Shown here: piece after piece, positions 24,763 through 33,596 of the stretch | Position numbering within the stretch: the first letter of the stretch is position 1 | Layout: each line of letters begins with the position of its first letter | DNA from: JBGPNN01 sp041487495 | GTDB taxonomy: Bacteria > Sysuimicrobiota > Sysuimicrobiia > Sysuimicrobiales > Humicultoraceae | Length of the DNA: 38,130 nucleotides | Direction: 5' to 3' | NCBI GenBank assembly: GCA_041487495.1 | Contig: JBGPNN010000003.1 | Coordinates: 1 to 38,130, forward strand | Made by a program: the position numbers and the translations under genes | The notes under the pieces: model-generated | Databases searched by the model: none | Seen by the model: the letters and a program-made list of their open reading frames with translations, nothing else | Told to the model about the DNA's origin: nothing

Positions 24763-25473
24763 CTACCTCGGTTCTGGCGGCAGCCGCGGGACCACGGGGC
24801 TAATGCGTCCCGGTGGCACGGGATCGCGGGGGCCTCGCACGGGTGGCCTCCACGTGGGCCATGGAGTGGGTGGGGCAAGGGTCGTCGAGGAGGGCGCGCG
24901 CCGATTCCGCAGCCCGACCTCGCTCTCGACAGTCACCGCGGCCCCGTCGCGATGCCGCACCTGCATGACGATGTGGATCTTCGCCACGTCTGCGGCCGAT
25001 GTCGCCGCGGTCCCGGCAGACGTCACATACGTGAAGGTGACGCCGTCGACGTTTGCGGCCAAGTTGTTCACCCCGAGCCCGACCCGACGTTCGACTTCTC
25101 GCTGCCGTGGATTGTGTTGAAACGTCACATCGTAGCCCAGGCTCTGCCGATAGGGGTTTCCCCGCGGCACCCGCACCCTGACGCGGCTGGGACACAGGCT
25201 GCTTGGGGGGCAGGCCGGGTCGTCCACGACGGTCTCGGCCCATCGCAGTTCTTCGGTGACGCGTTCGATCGCGCGGCGGGCGCCCTGATTGACTTCCAGC
25301 CGGCTCTCGGTGAGGGCGACAGCACGCATCGTCGTCCGCGCGAGGCCCGCCGCCGCCGTCACGACCGCCGCGGCGAGGCTCAGAGACAGGACCAACTCGA
25401 GCATCGTCCAACCGCCTCGGCCGTCGATCGACCAGGCGGCGATGGCCCTGACCAGAGGACATCGTCGTGGCAT
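24763..25473 (-). CDS. Type IV pilin/pseudopilin-like protein (PulJ/GspJ-like)
   Basis: The 236-residue protein has a class III prepilin leader: cleavage site Gly21-Trp22, Glu at position +5 of the mature protein (E26), and a hydrophobic helix LELVLSLSLAAAVVTAAAG. The rest is a globular part with a Cys pair (CPPSSLC) and a Pro/Arg-rich C-terminal tail. It would be processed by a prepilin peptidase and sit as a minor pseudopilin in a type II secretion or pilus-like fibre. No other pilus or secretion gene is near, so it is an orphan. ATG 25473 follows a GGGGGG run; upstream in-frame ATGs at 25551 and 25587 would give an improbably long leader. Confidence 0.72.
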   Translation of the reverse strand: MPRRCPLVRAIAAWSIDGRGGWTMLELVLSLSLAAAVVTAAAGLARTTMRAVALTESRLEVNQGARRAIERVTEELRWAETVVDDPACPPSSLCPSRVRVRVPRGNPYRQSLGYDVTFQHNPRQREVERRVGLGVNNLAANVDGVTFTYVTSAGTAATSAADVAKIHIVMQVRHRDGAAVTVESEVGLRNRRAPSSTTLAPPTPWPTWRPPVRGPRDPVPPGRISPVVPRLPPEPR

Positions 25474-25565
25474 TCCGGTCCCCCCGCCATGCGTTCTGCT
25501 GCACCATTGCCATCGGCACGGCGCGCCCGCGTCTTCGGGGGGTCCGCGCATCCGGCGCGTCGGCC

Positions 25566-26468
25566 ATGACGGGGGAACTCGCGGCACTGGCGGCCGCGCT
25601 CGCGTTCGGTCTCAGCACGGTGATGGCCCGACGATTCATGGACACGGTCGCGCCAGAAGCCGGGGTGCTGGTCAGCATCGTGACCAACGTGGCCGTGTTC
25701 GCCGCGCTGACGGTCGCGACGGCGCTCCGCCACGGCCTGCCGACCGTGACGTTGCCCGCGGTGGCGCTATTCATCCTGGGGGGATTGGCTGGGACCCTGT
25801 TGGGACGGAATCTCTCCTACCGGAGCATCGAGCGCCTCGGTCCCTCACTCCTGACCACGATCCGGTTCAGCCAGACCATTTTCACCCTGCTGCTCGGGCT
25901 GTTCCTACTCCACGAACTCCCACGGCCTTGGCAACTTGCGGGGCTGGCGGTGCTTATGCTGGGCTTGTGGATCAGCCTGTCGGGCGCGCCGGCCTCGCCT
26001 CGTAGCGTAAGTTCGCAGGCACCGGCCCCCGCGCGCAGAGACCTGGCCGCGCTCATGATCGCCTTTGCAAGCGCGGCGGCATTCGCACTCGGCGACACGG
26101 TGCGCCGGGCGGCGCTGGGCCTCCTGCCATCACCGGTCCTCGGTGCGGCGATTGGCGCCTCGTCGGCGCTCGCCGCGCATCTGCTCTGGTCGATCATACA
26201 TCGCTCTGCACGATGGCCGGCCCGCCCGGCGCTGCGTCGGTTCGATCTCTGGATCAGCGCGATCTTCAATACGATCGCGATCCTGCTGTTGTACACGGGG
26301 CTGCGGTACGCGCCCGTGGCGATCGTCTCGGTGCTCTACAATCTGCAGGTGTTCGTCGTGCTGGCGGGCAGCCGCGTCTTGCTGCGTGGTCAGGAGGCGA
26401 TTGGCCGGGGGCTCGTGGCCGGATCGATCCTGGCCCTGACCGGGACGGCCATGATCCTCATGGGATGA
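25566..26468 (+). CDS. EamA/DMT-family membrane transporter
   Basis: The 300-residue integral membrane protein shows the ten-helix, two-repeat EamA layout of drug/metabolite transporters. The first repeat covers about residues 1-140, and the second begins near residue 158 (LAALMIAFASAAAFALGD). The repeat ends carry the family pattern of a small-residue helix followed by a LLxHE-type turn (FLLHELPRPWQLAGLAVLMLG). Members export amino acids, metabolites or drugs; the substrate is unknown. ATG 25566 gives the usual N-terminus; the longer frame from 25467 overlaps the divergent pseudopilin and was rejected. The 3' end overlaps the convergent DUF2652 gene by 11 bases. Confidence 0.88.
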   Translation: MTGELAALAAALAFGLSTVMARRFMDTVAPEAGVLVSIVTNVAVFAALTVATALRHGLPTVTLPAVALFILGGLAGTLLGRNLSYRSIERLGPSLLTTIRFSQTIFTLLLGLFLLHELPRPWQLAGLAVLMLGLWISLSGAPASPRSVSSQAPAPARRDLAALMIAFASAAAFALGDTVRRAALGLLPSPVLGAAIGASSALAAHLLWSIIHRSARWPARPALRRFDLWISAIFNTIAILLLYTGLRYAPVAIVSVLYNLQVFVVLAGSRVLLRGQEAIGRGLVAGSILALTGTAMILMG

Positions 26469-27561
26469 GGGCTGCGTCGGGTTCGCGGGAGGCCATCTCT
26501 TCGACGAGCCGCTCGGCCATAAGGCTGTGCCACTGCCGCATCGCCCCTTGGAACGTTTCGCGATACGCTTCCCATGCTTCCCGCTGCTTGCGGTTGCGGA
26601 ACTTCCCCACGCGGAAAACCAACCGCGTTCCACCGTCCGCCGGCGAAAGCTCGAACGTGTACTTCGTGAGGCCCAGCCCAGGGACCATCGCCTGGATCGT
26701 GAAATAGTGGAAGGGTCGCCAGTCCTGGATGTCCTCGATGACCGTTCCTGGGCCGTGGACGCAGTGGTTGGTCGTCCCGATCCCGCGGCGGCCCCTGGCG
26801 TTGGTTTGGTCAAGCCGGTCGGTCCCGACCTGATACAACATGCGCTTGGCCGGATCGGTCAGATACTCCCATACCACCGCGGGAGGAGCAGGCTGCAACG
26901 ACTCCATCACGATCGCCGCGTTCTCCGGCGTCACGATCACCCGGCGGTGGTCCTGCTCGTGCTTCCAGCCGGCCTCGAGGTCATGGACGAATGTCGCGAC
27001 CTCCCCGATGTGCTCGTAGGTCTCGAGATGAGGGCGCATGCCGAGCACCGCAGGGTCCGCGCCCATCGCCGCGACGCAGGCCTGGGTGACCAACGCGTAA
27101 CCGTTGAGGTGAAAGGTCTCGGCCACGGAGTTCTTCGACAGGCGGTGAACCAAGATCACGTCGGTGCCGGCCAACTCCTCGCGGCCAGCGATCCGATGCC
27201 GTACGAACTCGCCATAGTGAGCGAAGAACTTAAGGTTGAGGCTGGGGATCAGGACGCAGGCGTTGCAGAGGCACGTGGTGGCCTGACGGATGTTCTGGAG
27301 GCGGCGCCGGAACGCAAAGTAGCAGCCTTCTATGATATCCAGCAGCATCGACCCATCGATCTTGCCTTCGGGCGCGTAGGCGAAGGCGGCGTCGCCCTCG
27401 AGCTTGGCCAGACGAAACACCGGGCGGAGCGCGCCGACGACGGTCTCGACCAGGTCGGCGAGCACGTCGTGGGCGTGCTCGAGCTCGCTCCCGGCCAGGT
27501 AGCCGGTGTAGCCTGAGATGTCCGCGATAATGAGACAGCCGTGTTCGGCGCGAGTCAGCAT
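26458..27561 (-). CDS. Cyclase-fold DUF2652 domain fused to SRPBCC (START-like) domain
   Basis: The 367-residue protein has an N-terminal DUF2652 domain (about residues 5-200) that looks like a divergent class III nucleotidyl cyclase. IADISGYTGYL mirrors the metal-binding FADIxGFT segment and KLEGDAAFAY mirrors the second metal site. The later segment that normally reads VNxAxR is DVILVHRL here, so the transition-state asparagine seems lost and activity is doubtful. From about residue 220 an SRPBCC ligand-binding fold follows (PPAVVWEYLTDPAKR through AWEAYRETFQGAM). It may sense a hydrophobic ligand or regulate cyclases. ATG 27561 was chosen for the domain start; the GGGGAGAGG site lies 14 bases upstream. 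Function is inferred. Confidence 0.78.
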   Translation of the reverse strand: MLTRAEHGCLIIADISGYTGYLAGSELEHAHDVLADLVETVVGALRPVFRLAKLEGDAAFAYAPEGKIDGSMLLDIIEGCYFAFRRRLQNIRQATTCLCNACVLIPSLNLKFFAHYGEFVRHRIAGREELAGTDVILVHRLSKNSVAETFHLNGYALVTQACVAAMGADPAVLGMRPHLETYEHIGEVATFVHDLEAGWKHEQDHRRVIVTPENAAIVMESLQPAPPAVVWEYLTDPAKRMLYQVGTDRLDQTNARGRRGIGTTNHCVHGPGTVIEDIQDWRPFHYFTIQAMVPGLGLTKYTFELSPADGGTRLVFRVGKFRNRKQREAWEAYRETFQGAMRQWHSLMAERLVEEMASREPDAALIP

Positions 27562-27629
27562 CTGACTATTCTTCGCCTCTCCCCTGGAATTTGGATGGCC
27601 CGACCGTCGATTCCTGGCTCCCGGCAGGA

Positions 27630-27646
27630 CCGCGCATGAGGCGCGG
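27630..27646. repeat. Short perfect hairpin in divergent intergenic region
   Basis: CCGCGC-ATGAG-GCGCGG, with six-base arms, lies between the divergent DUF2652 and DUF3307 genes. It could be an operator or mRNA hairpin. No clear promoter boxes were found in this 103-base region on either strand. Confidence 0.3.
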
Positions 27647-27664
27647 CGCATAAGTCAGCCAGGG

Positions 27665-28372
27665 TTGTGGACGCATCTGGGGGAATTCGGTCTGTCTGCT
27701 TGGCTGTACCTGCTGCTGGCGCACCTCGTGGCCGACTTCCTTTTGCAACCGTACGAACTGGTCAAACTGAAGGGCCAGCCGCTCGGACTGGCGATCCACT
27801 CGGGTGTTCACGCGATCGTCACCGCGGTCCTGGTCGCCCCGTTTCTCCCCCGCTGGTGGCTCATCGTGCCGGTGCTGTCGGTGGTGCACTATTTCATCGA
27901 CTGGATGAAGGTCGCCGGCGGCCACACGGATGGACCGCGGTCGCTGGTGGCCTTCCTCGGTGACCAGGTCTTACACTTGATCGCGCTGACGCTCGCAGTC
28001 CTGGCCGCCGGGCTGGCGCCCGACGCGCACGTCACCTACGTGTCGCCGCGAATCACCTCGGTGTTATACTACGCGATTCCCTACCTGACCGCGACGTTTG
28101 CCGGCGCGATCCTCCTGTATCAGATCGCTCTGGCGTTTCATACTCGACCGAACCCGGCGCAGGCGCTTACGCTGGCGCCGCGCTTTGCGGGCATTATCGA
28201 GCGCGGCTTGGCGTTGACCGTGGTCCTGTTCCTGCCGCCGTCACTGTGGTGGGTGGCCGCAGTGCCCGCTGCGGTGATCTTGTGGCCGGACCGCACTGAG
28301 CGGGGGCGCTGGGTGGAAACGGCGGGCGGGCTCGGCTTCGCGTTCATCTTGGGGCTGGTGTTCCGCCAGTGA
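27665..28372 (+). CDS. DUF3307 family membrane protein
   Basis: The 235-residue protein has about six hydrophobic helices and the DUF3307 hallmark LLLAHLVADFLLQPYEL near the N-terminus. It is followed by an HSGVHAIVTAVL helix and HYFIDWMK. The conserved His/Asp residues in these membrane-buried motifs suggest ion or metal handling, but the family has no established function. The only usable start is TTG 27665, without a clear Shine-Dalgarno. The stop overlaps the GTG start of the large cyclase gene (GTGA), so this membrane protein and the cyclase are co-translated and may cooperate. Confidence 0.8.
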   Translation: MWTHLGEFGLSAWLYLLLAHLVADFLLQPYELVKLKGQPLGLAIHSGVHAIVTAVLVAPFLPRWWLIVPVLSVVHYFIDWMKVAGGHTDGPRSLVAFLGDQVLHLIALTLAVLAAGLAPDAHVTYVSPRITSVLYYAIPYLTATFAGAILLYQIALAFHTRPNPAQALTLAPRFAGIIERGLALTVVLFLPPSLWWVAAVPAAVILWPDRTERGRWVETAGGLGFAFILGLVFRQ

Positions 28373-31300
28373 CACCGGGACCGAGCGAGAGTGGCGGGGC
28401 CGGCCCGAGCGAGCGCCGTGTCGTCACGGTGTTGTTCGCGGACATCGCCGGCTTCACGGCCATGGCGGAGCGCCTCGATCCCGAAACGGTTACCGACGCG
28501 ATGAACGTGATCTTCGCGCTGCTGGGCGCCGAGGTCGAGGCCGTCGGCGGCACCGTGGACAAGGTGATCGGCGACAATCTCATGGCGCTCTTTGGCGCCC
28601 CGGTCGCCCACGAAGATGACGCCCTGCGCGCGGTACGGGCGGCACGCGCCATGCAGCGGGGGATCGCGGCGCAACAGTCCGATCTGCAAAGGACCCTGGG
28701 TGGAGCGGTCCGCTTGCGCATCGGCATCCACACCGGACAGGTGGTCTGGGGTGCCGTGGGCCCTCCGGGGCAGACGCGGCCGACGGTCATGGGTGACACG
28801 GTGAACCTGGCCTCGCGGTTGCAGCGGGCGTCGCCGGAAGGCGGAGTGGTAGTCTCGGAGGCCGTGTGGCGTCAGGTGCGCGCGCACTACGAGGGGACAG
28901 CCTGGGAGCCGCTAGCGGTAAGGGGTAGGGCCGACGCCGTCGCCGTCTACGAAATCACCGGCGATCGGACGGGCGCCGAACCGTTGGAGCGGCCGCCGTT
29001 TGTGGATCGTCATGAAGAACTTGACCAACTGGATGACCTGTTTGCCCGTGCAACCCGGGGACGGGCGCAGGTGGCCATCATCACCGGCGATCCGGGCATC
29101 GGGAAGACCCGGCTGGTGGAGGAGTTCCTGTCGCGGCTGGCCGGTGATATCTCGATCCTGAGCACCACGTGCCTGCCGTATGGCGGGCAGAGTCTGAGCC
29201 CGCTGTCCGATCTGTTCCGCCAGTTCGCCGGGTTGTCGGGGCCGGTCACCCTACAGGATGTCGAGGCGCGGGTCGCGATGGGCGAACGAACCGCCCAGGC
29301 GGCCGTCATCCTCAGCCGGCTGTTCAATCTGGTTGAGATCCCGAGCGGCACGGACGTCAGTCAGGAGACCGCACTCTTGGTCGCGGCCGAAGCCATTCGC
29401 GGGATGATGAGGCGGGCGACAGTCGTCTGGATCGAAGACCTCCAGTGGGCCGATACCGGGACGCGCGAAGTCCTGCCGTTTGTCGTCGAACGCCTGGGTG
29501 AAACGCCTCTGCTCCTGATCGGGACGATACGCACCGGTGAGGCGCCACCGGTCTGGGGTCGACGGACGTCGGTCCGGACGTTGCCGCTCGACCCGTTGTC
29601 CGCCGACGATGCCGCCGCGCTGATCGCGGGGATCCTGGGCGAACGCCTCCCGGCCACCGTCGAGCACGCGCTCGTGGCCAAGGCCGCCGGTAATCCGTTC
29701 TACCTTAGCGAGATGTTGGCCACGTTGCGCGGTCGGGGGATCCTGGCGCTGGATGATCGCGGCCGATGGCGCGTCACCGGTTCCGTGGAAGATGTGTTGC
29801 CCGATACCGTGCATGCAGCGGTACTGGCGCGGCTCGACCGGTTGGCGCCCGATCTTCGGGCGCTGGTGCAGCGCGCATCGGTTGTAGGCACCGTGTTCCG
29901 GCAGTCCCTTGTTGCCGCGCTGGGTCGAGAGGTCGATATCGCTGGAGCGCTCGGCCAACTCGAGGACGCCGGTTTGATACGGCGCGCGGATCCGCTGGCC
30001 CCCGATCCCGAGTACGCGTTCGCACACCCGCTCCTGCGCGAGGTGGCATACGCCAGTTTGCTGACGAAGCACCAAACCGGTCTGCACCGAGAGATCGCGG
30101 AGATGACAGAGCGCCTCTACCCAGAGGCGCGTGATGAACAGGCGAAGGCCATCGCCACGCACTTCGTCCAGGCGGGCGATCCGCAGCGGGCGCTGCCGTA
30201 CCTGGTGACAGCGGGCGAGCGAGCTGCGAGACAATACGCGACCGGTGAGGCGATCCAGCTGCTCGAGCAGGCGCGGCGTCTGGCGGAAGACGCCGGCCAT
30301 GCCGAGTTGTGCGTGCCTGCATGTGAGCTGCTCGGTGATCTGTATCTGCACGTGCATGAGCGTGGTCCGAAGGACTGGCGCAGCGTCTGGGAGTTCGTGT
30401 ACGCGCACGTCGACCCGGCAGCAGATCCGATCCGGCGGGCTCGGGCGGCAATCCGGATCGCCCATGCCCTGTTCCACGAGAATCGGGCGGGGGAGACCGG
30501 CCCATACTTGGACGAGGCCGAGATGCTCATCCCCGCCGGCCACGTCCTCGAGAGCGACCTGCGCCGCGTCAGGGCGTTGACGCAGATCATGGCCACACGC
30601 TATCGGGACGCATTGGAGAACGCGGTGGAGGCCGTGCGCATTGCCGAGCGAGCGGGGACTATGGTGGATCGTTCGCGCGCGTATGCCGTGGTTGCGCATC
30701 CAGCCATCCTTCCGCTGCTGGGCGACGAGGGGCGCCGCATGATGAGTGCGTGGGTGAATCAGGTCGAGGCGACGGGCGACGAGCGGCTCTTGATCGAGGC
30801 CCGGCACCTCCTGCTCACCGACATCTGGACACGCGGAATCGTGGACACGGATCTGCTCAAGACGGTCGACGAAGCGCTGGGCAAGGCAGAGGACTACGGG
30901 TGGACGCGTGATGAGGCCGCGCTCAAAATGCTGCGGGGCTGGGCAGAGTTCCTGACGGGCGACTGGGTCGCGGCCGGCCGGTCCCTCGCCCGCGCGAAGG
31001 AGCTGATCGACCGCCAGGCGGGTGTCTTGCAGGGCTACTTGCACATCCTGCTGCCGCACTTCCGCGCCAACCTGGCCATGGCCCTGGGGCACCTGGAGGA
31101 GGCACAGCGGATCTTCGAGGAAGCGCTGGCCAAGCCGGGCCTCCACTCACCCATCTGGTTGAATCATGACCTGGCCCGGTGTCTGTTGATGCTGGGTGGT
31201 GAGCCGGCGGCCCGCGCGGCCATGCGGCTGTCGCTTGAGGCCAGGGATCGATTCGGCTGCATCATCTGTGGCTGTCAGGCGAACGGGGTGGCCGCGGAGT

Positions 31301-31674
31301 TCTATGCCACATTGGGCGACGCCGGTCCCGCGGAGACGCTGGCGCTTGAGGCTGAAGCGACCGCGCGGCGTCTCGGGCATGTGGCGACGCTCGTCCGCGC
31401 CCAACGGGCCCGCTCACGCCTGGCGCTGTATCGAGGCACCGCCCAGGATGCCCTCACAATGGCCAGGGCAGCCATCGATGTCGGTGCATCGTTCCCGATC
31501 GCGCAGCCCTATGAGTCGGGTCAGTCGCTGGCACTGCTCGGGCATGCGTACAAGGCGGCCGGAGACCGAGCGGCGGCAGTCGAGACATGGACCGCGGCGC
31601 GTGAGATCTTCAGCCGACTCGGCGCCGCGTGGCACATGGCGAGGACCGAAGAGGTACTGCAGGAGGTACAGTAG
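28369..31674 (+). CDS. Class III adenylate/guanylate cyclase with AAA (STAND-like) ATPase and TPR region
   Basis: This 1101-residue protein combines three modules. The N-terminal class III cyclase domain (about 15-190) has metal-binding D25 and D69, substrate-selecting K65 and T139, and transition-state N146 and R150, so it appears catalytically complete. Lys plus Thr at the selecting positions is the class IIIb pattern associated with ATP use and, in some enzymes, bicarbonate response. An AAA/STAND NTPase follows, with Walker A GDPGIGKTR near residue 239-247 and Walker B-like VVWIEDLQWAD near 352. The C-terminal half is alpha-helical TPR-like repeats. It likely makes cAMP in response to a ligand or protein bound by the TPR part. 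GTG 28369 overlaps the DUF3307 stop. The next genes encode a cyclic-nucleotide-binding domain and a flavoprotein. Confidence 0.92.
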   Translation: MTPGPSESGGAGPSERRVVTVLFADIAGFTAMAERLDPETVTDAMNVIFALLGAEVEAVGGTVDKVIGDNLMALFGAPVAHEDDALRAVRAARAMQRGIAAQQSDLQRTLGGAVRLRIGIHTGQVVWGAVGPPGQTRPTVMGDTVNLASRLQRASPEGGVVVSEAVWRQVRAHYEGTAWEPLAVRGRADAVAVYEITGDRTGAEPLERPPFVDRHEELDQLDDLFARATRGRAQVAIITGDPGIGKTRLVEEFLSRLAGDISILSTTCLPYGGQSLSPLSDLFRQFAGLSGPVTLQDVEARVAMGERTAQAAVILSRLFNLVEIPSGTDVSQETALLVAAEAIRGMMRRATVVWIEDLQWADTGTREVLPFVVERLGETPLLLIGTIRTGEAPPVWGRRTSVRTLPLDPLSADDAAALIAGILGERLPATVEHALVAKAAGNPFYLSEMLATLRGRGILALDDRGRWRVTGSVEDVLPDTVHAAVLARLDRLAPDLRALVQRASVVGTVFRQSLVAALGREVDIAGALGQLEDAGLIRRADPLAPDPEYAFAHPLLREVAYASLLTKHQTGLHREIAEMTERLYPEARDEQAKAIATHFVQAGDPQRALPYLVTAGERAARQYATGEAIQLLEQARRLAEDAGHAELCVPACELLGDLYLHVHERGPKDWRSVWEFVYAHVDPAADPIRRARAAIRIAHALFHENRAGETGPYLDEAEMLIPAGHVLESDLRRVRALTQIMATRYRDALENAVEAVRIAERAGTMVDRSRAYAVVAHPAILPLLGDEGRRMMSAWVNQVEATGDERLLIEARHLLLTDIWTRGIVDTDLLKTVDEALGKAEDYGWTRDEAALKMLRGWAEFLTGDWVAAGRSLARAKELIDRQAGVLQGYLHILLPHFRANLAMALGHLEEAQRIFEEALAKPGLHSPIWLNHDLARCLLMLGGEPAARAAMRLSLEARDRFGCIICGCQANGVAAEFYATLGDAGPAETLALEAEATARRLGHVATLVRAQRARSRLALYRGTAQDALTMARAAIDVGASFPIAQPYESGQSLALLGHAYKAAGDRAAAVETWTAAREIFSRLGAAWHMARTEEVLQEVQ

Positions 31675-31692
31675 ACGATGGAGGGTCACGCG

Positions 31693-32115
31693 ATGCCGGA
31701 ACGGGATGACATCGTCAACAGCATGGCCTCACTGGCGATGTTCGCCGATCTCTCGAAGCCGCAGCTGGAGGCCACGGCGCACATTTTCGAAGAGGAATGG
31801 TTTGCCGAAGGCCAGCGGATCCTCAGGCAAGGGTTCTCCGGGTCCAACTTCTATGTGATCCTCGAGGGCGAGGCGGCCATCCGGATCAACGACGAGACGC
31901 GGGCGGTCCTGGCGCGCGGCGAGTTCTTCGGTGAGGTGTCGGTGCTGCTCGGCGAGGCCCCGACCGCCGATGTGGTCGCGCTCCGGCCGCTGCGCTGCAT
32001 CGTGCTGCCGGGTGCCGAGGTCGAATCGTTCCTGGTGTCCTATCCGCATGTGATGTACCGGATGCTGCAGGCGCAGGCTCGGCGCTTGCGTAGCGCCAAC
32101 CTATGGCGAGGCTGA
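31693..32115 (+). CDS. Stand-alone cyclic-nucleotide-binding domain protein
   Basis: The 140-residue protein is a single CNB (Crp-type) beta-barrel domain without a DNA-binding domain: FADLSKPQLEATAHIF, GFSGSNFYVILEGEAAI, then the phosphate-binding cassette GEFFGEVSVLLGEAPTADVVAL. The arginine that normally contacts the cyclic phosphate is replaced (EAPTAD where PR-T/S-A is usual), so ligand binding may be weak or altered. ATG 31693 is preferred because GGAGGG lies seven bases upstream; ATG 31678 is an alternative. It sits between the cyclase and the flavoprotein and overlaps the latter's ATG (TGATG), suggesting a cyclase-receptor-enzyme operon. Confidence 0.85.
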   Translation: MPERDDIVNSMASLAMFADLSKPQLEATAHIFEEEWFAEGQRILRQGFSGSNFYVILEGEAAIRINDETRAVLARGEFFGEVSVLLGEAPTADVVALRPLRCIVLPGAEVESFLVSYPHVMYRMLQAQARRLRSANLWRG

Positions 32116-33596
32116 TGGAACGGCCCTTCCCGCCGGGCCGCTACCCGCTGATCGTTGTCGGCAGCGGTCCGGGCGGTCTCCAGCTCAGTTACGTCCTCCG
32201 CCGGCTGGGCGTAGACCACGCGCTCCTCTCGCAAGATCCCGGTCCGGGCGGCATGTTCCTGCGGTACCCGCTGTTCCAACGGCTTAACACCTGGTCGAAA
32301 CCGTACGCACCGGCTGAGCGCGGCACGCGACCGTACGAGTGGTACGACTGGAACAGCCTGGTGGGGGATGTTCCCGAGCACGGGTCGACCGTCAGCGAGT
32401 TCATGGACGGGGTGTCATACTTCCCGGCCCGGACCGAAATGTGTCGAGGGCTATCGACGTTCGCTGCGCGGGGGCAAGTCCAGGCTCGGTACGATTGCCG
32501 TTGGGAGGGGACGCGTCGCGACGGCGACGGGTTCGTGTTACACACCTCTGACGGCGAGTATCAGTGTCAGGCGGTCGTCTTCGCCGTTGGCATGGCCCAG
32601 CCGTGGAAACCTCCGATCTCTGGCTTGGAGGACGTCCCACACTACGTTGAGACAAAGCCCGCCCGCGAGTATGCGGGCAAGCGCATCTTCATTATCGGCA
32701 AGCGGAACTCGGGGTTCGAAATCGCCGACGCCTTGTTGCCCTGGGCGAAGCAGATCATCCTGGGGTCGCCACGGCCGCCGATCATCTCAGTGTTCCATTC
32801 CGGCGCGGGTGTACGGGCCAAATACCTGATTCCGTACGAGGATTACGTGATGGGCGGCGGCGTGACCATCCTGGACGCATCTATCGAACGGGTTGAGCGA
32901 GAGGGAGAGGGGTTTCGGGTCTTCACGTCCGGCCCGGCGATCGGGCCGGTGCAGTTTGTTGTCGATTGCGCGATTGCGGCTACCGGGTTCACCTCGCCGC
33001 TCGGCGACCTCCCGGCGCTGGGCGTCGCGACCTTCAATCATGGTCGGCTCCCCCGCATGACGCACTACTGGGAGAGCGCCTCCGTCCCGGGCATCTACTT
33101 CGCCGGCACCGTGACCCAGGGCGCCCCTGGTCTTCGCAAGCACGGAGCCGCCGGCAACTCGGCCGCCGTCGGGGGGTTCCGTCACAATGCCAGGGTCCTG
33201 GCCCGGCATCTCGCGCACGAGCGCTTCGGCATCCGCCTGCCGGGGCAGCCGCTGCGCCGGGATGAGGTCACATCCTATCTGCTGTCCGAAGCGACCCGAG
33301 CGCCGGAGTTGTGGAATCAGCAGGCCTACCTGGCACGCGTCATCACGTTCGATCCCGGCGCGGGTATTGTCGACGATGGGATCCAGCCGCTGGCGGCGTT
33401 CGTGGACTCACCGGGCCTGGATGCCGTGGCCGTGAGCGTAGAACTCGATGCCAACGGCGCGATGCATCCAGGTATCTACCTGCGACGCGGCGGCCATGTC
33501 AGCGAGCATGCGCTGCCCGGCGATCCTCTGCTGAACTTCGAACGTGACCGGCACAAGACGGAGTTGGAGAGCCTGCTGAAAGACATCCCCGCTTAG
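32115..33596 (+). CDS. FAD-dependent oxidoreductase, flavin-containing monooxygenase-like
   Basis: The 493-residue flavoprotein has an N-terminal FAD-binding GSGPGG motif (near residue 18), a second dinucleotide site IIGKRNSGFEIADAL near residue 195, and the ATG-type motif AIAATGFTSPLGDLP. This is the two-dinucleotide layout of FMO/thioredoxin-reductase-like enzymes. It probably uses NAD(P)H and oxygen on a small substrate, which is unknown. The C-terminal 110 residues have no obvious match. ATG 32115 overlaps the stop of the CNB-domain gene; ATG 32103 adds four residues. The partner CNB protein might gate its activity. The 3' end overlaps the convergent second CNB gene by four bases. Confidence 0.85.
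   Translation: MERPFPPGRYPLIVVGSGPGGLQLSYVLRRLGVDHALLSQDPGPGGMFLRYPLFQRLNTWSKPYAPAERGTRPYEWYDWNSLVGDVPEHGSTVSEFMDGVSYFPARTEMCRGLSTFAARGQVQARYDCRWEGTRRDGDGFVLHTSDGEYQCQAVVFAVGMAQPWKPPISGLEDVPHYVETKPAREYAGKRIFIIGKRNSGFEIADALLPWAKQIILGSPRPPIISVFHSGAGVRAKYLIPYEDYVMGGGVTILDASIERVEREGEGFRVFTSGPAIGPVQFVVDCAIAATGFTSPLGDLPALGVATFNHGRLPRMTHYWESASVPGIYFAGTVTQGAPGLRKHGAAGNSAAVGGFRHNARVLARHLAHERFGIRLPGQPLRRDEVTSYLLSEATRAPELWNQQAYLARVITFDPGAGIVDDGIQPLAAFVDSPGLDAVAVSVELDANGAMHPGIYLRRGGHVSEHALPGDPLLNFERDRHKTELESLLKDIPA

Noticed and set aside
24718..25569. 283-residue plus-strand ORF
   Set aside because: It is antisense to the pseudopilin gene, which has a correct prepilin signature; the composition is Arg/Pro/His-rich with no domain.
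29251..31146. 631-residue ORF on the minus strand
   Set aside because: It lies wholly inside the cyclase-AAA-TPR gene, whose domains are clear. Long antisense ORFs are expected at this GC content; the translation has no recognisable motif.
32705..32725. GGTTCGAAATC resembling a tRNA T-arm
   Set aside because: It is inside the flavoprotein coding frame with no cloverleaf partners. No tRNA gene was found anywhere in the window.
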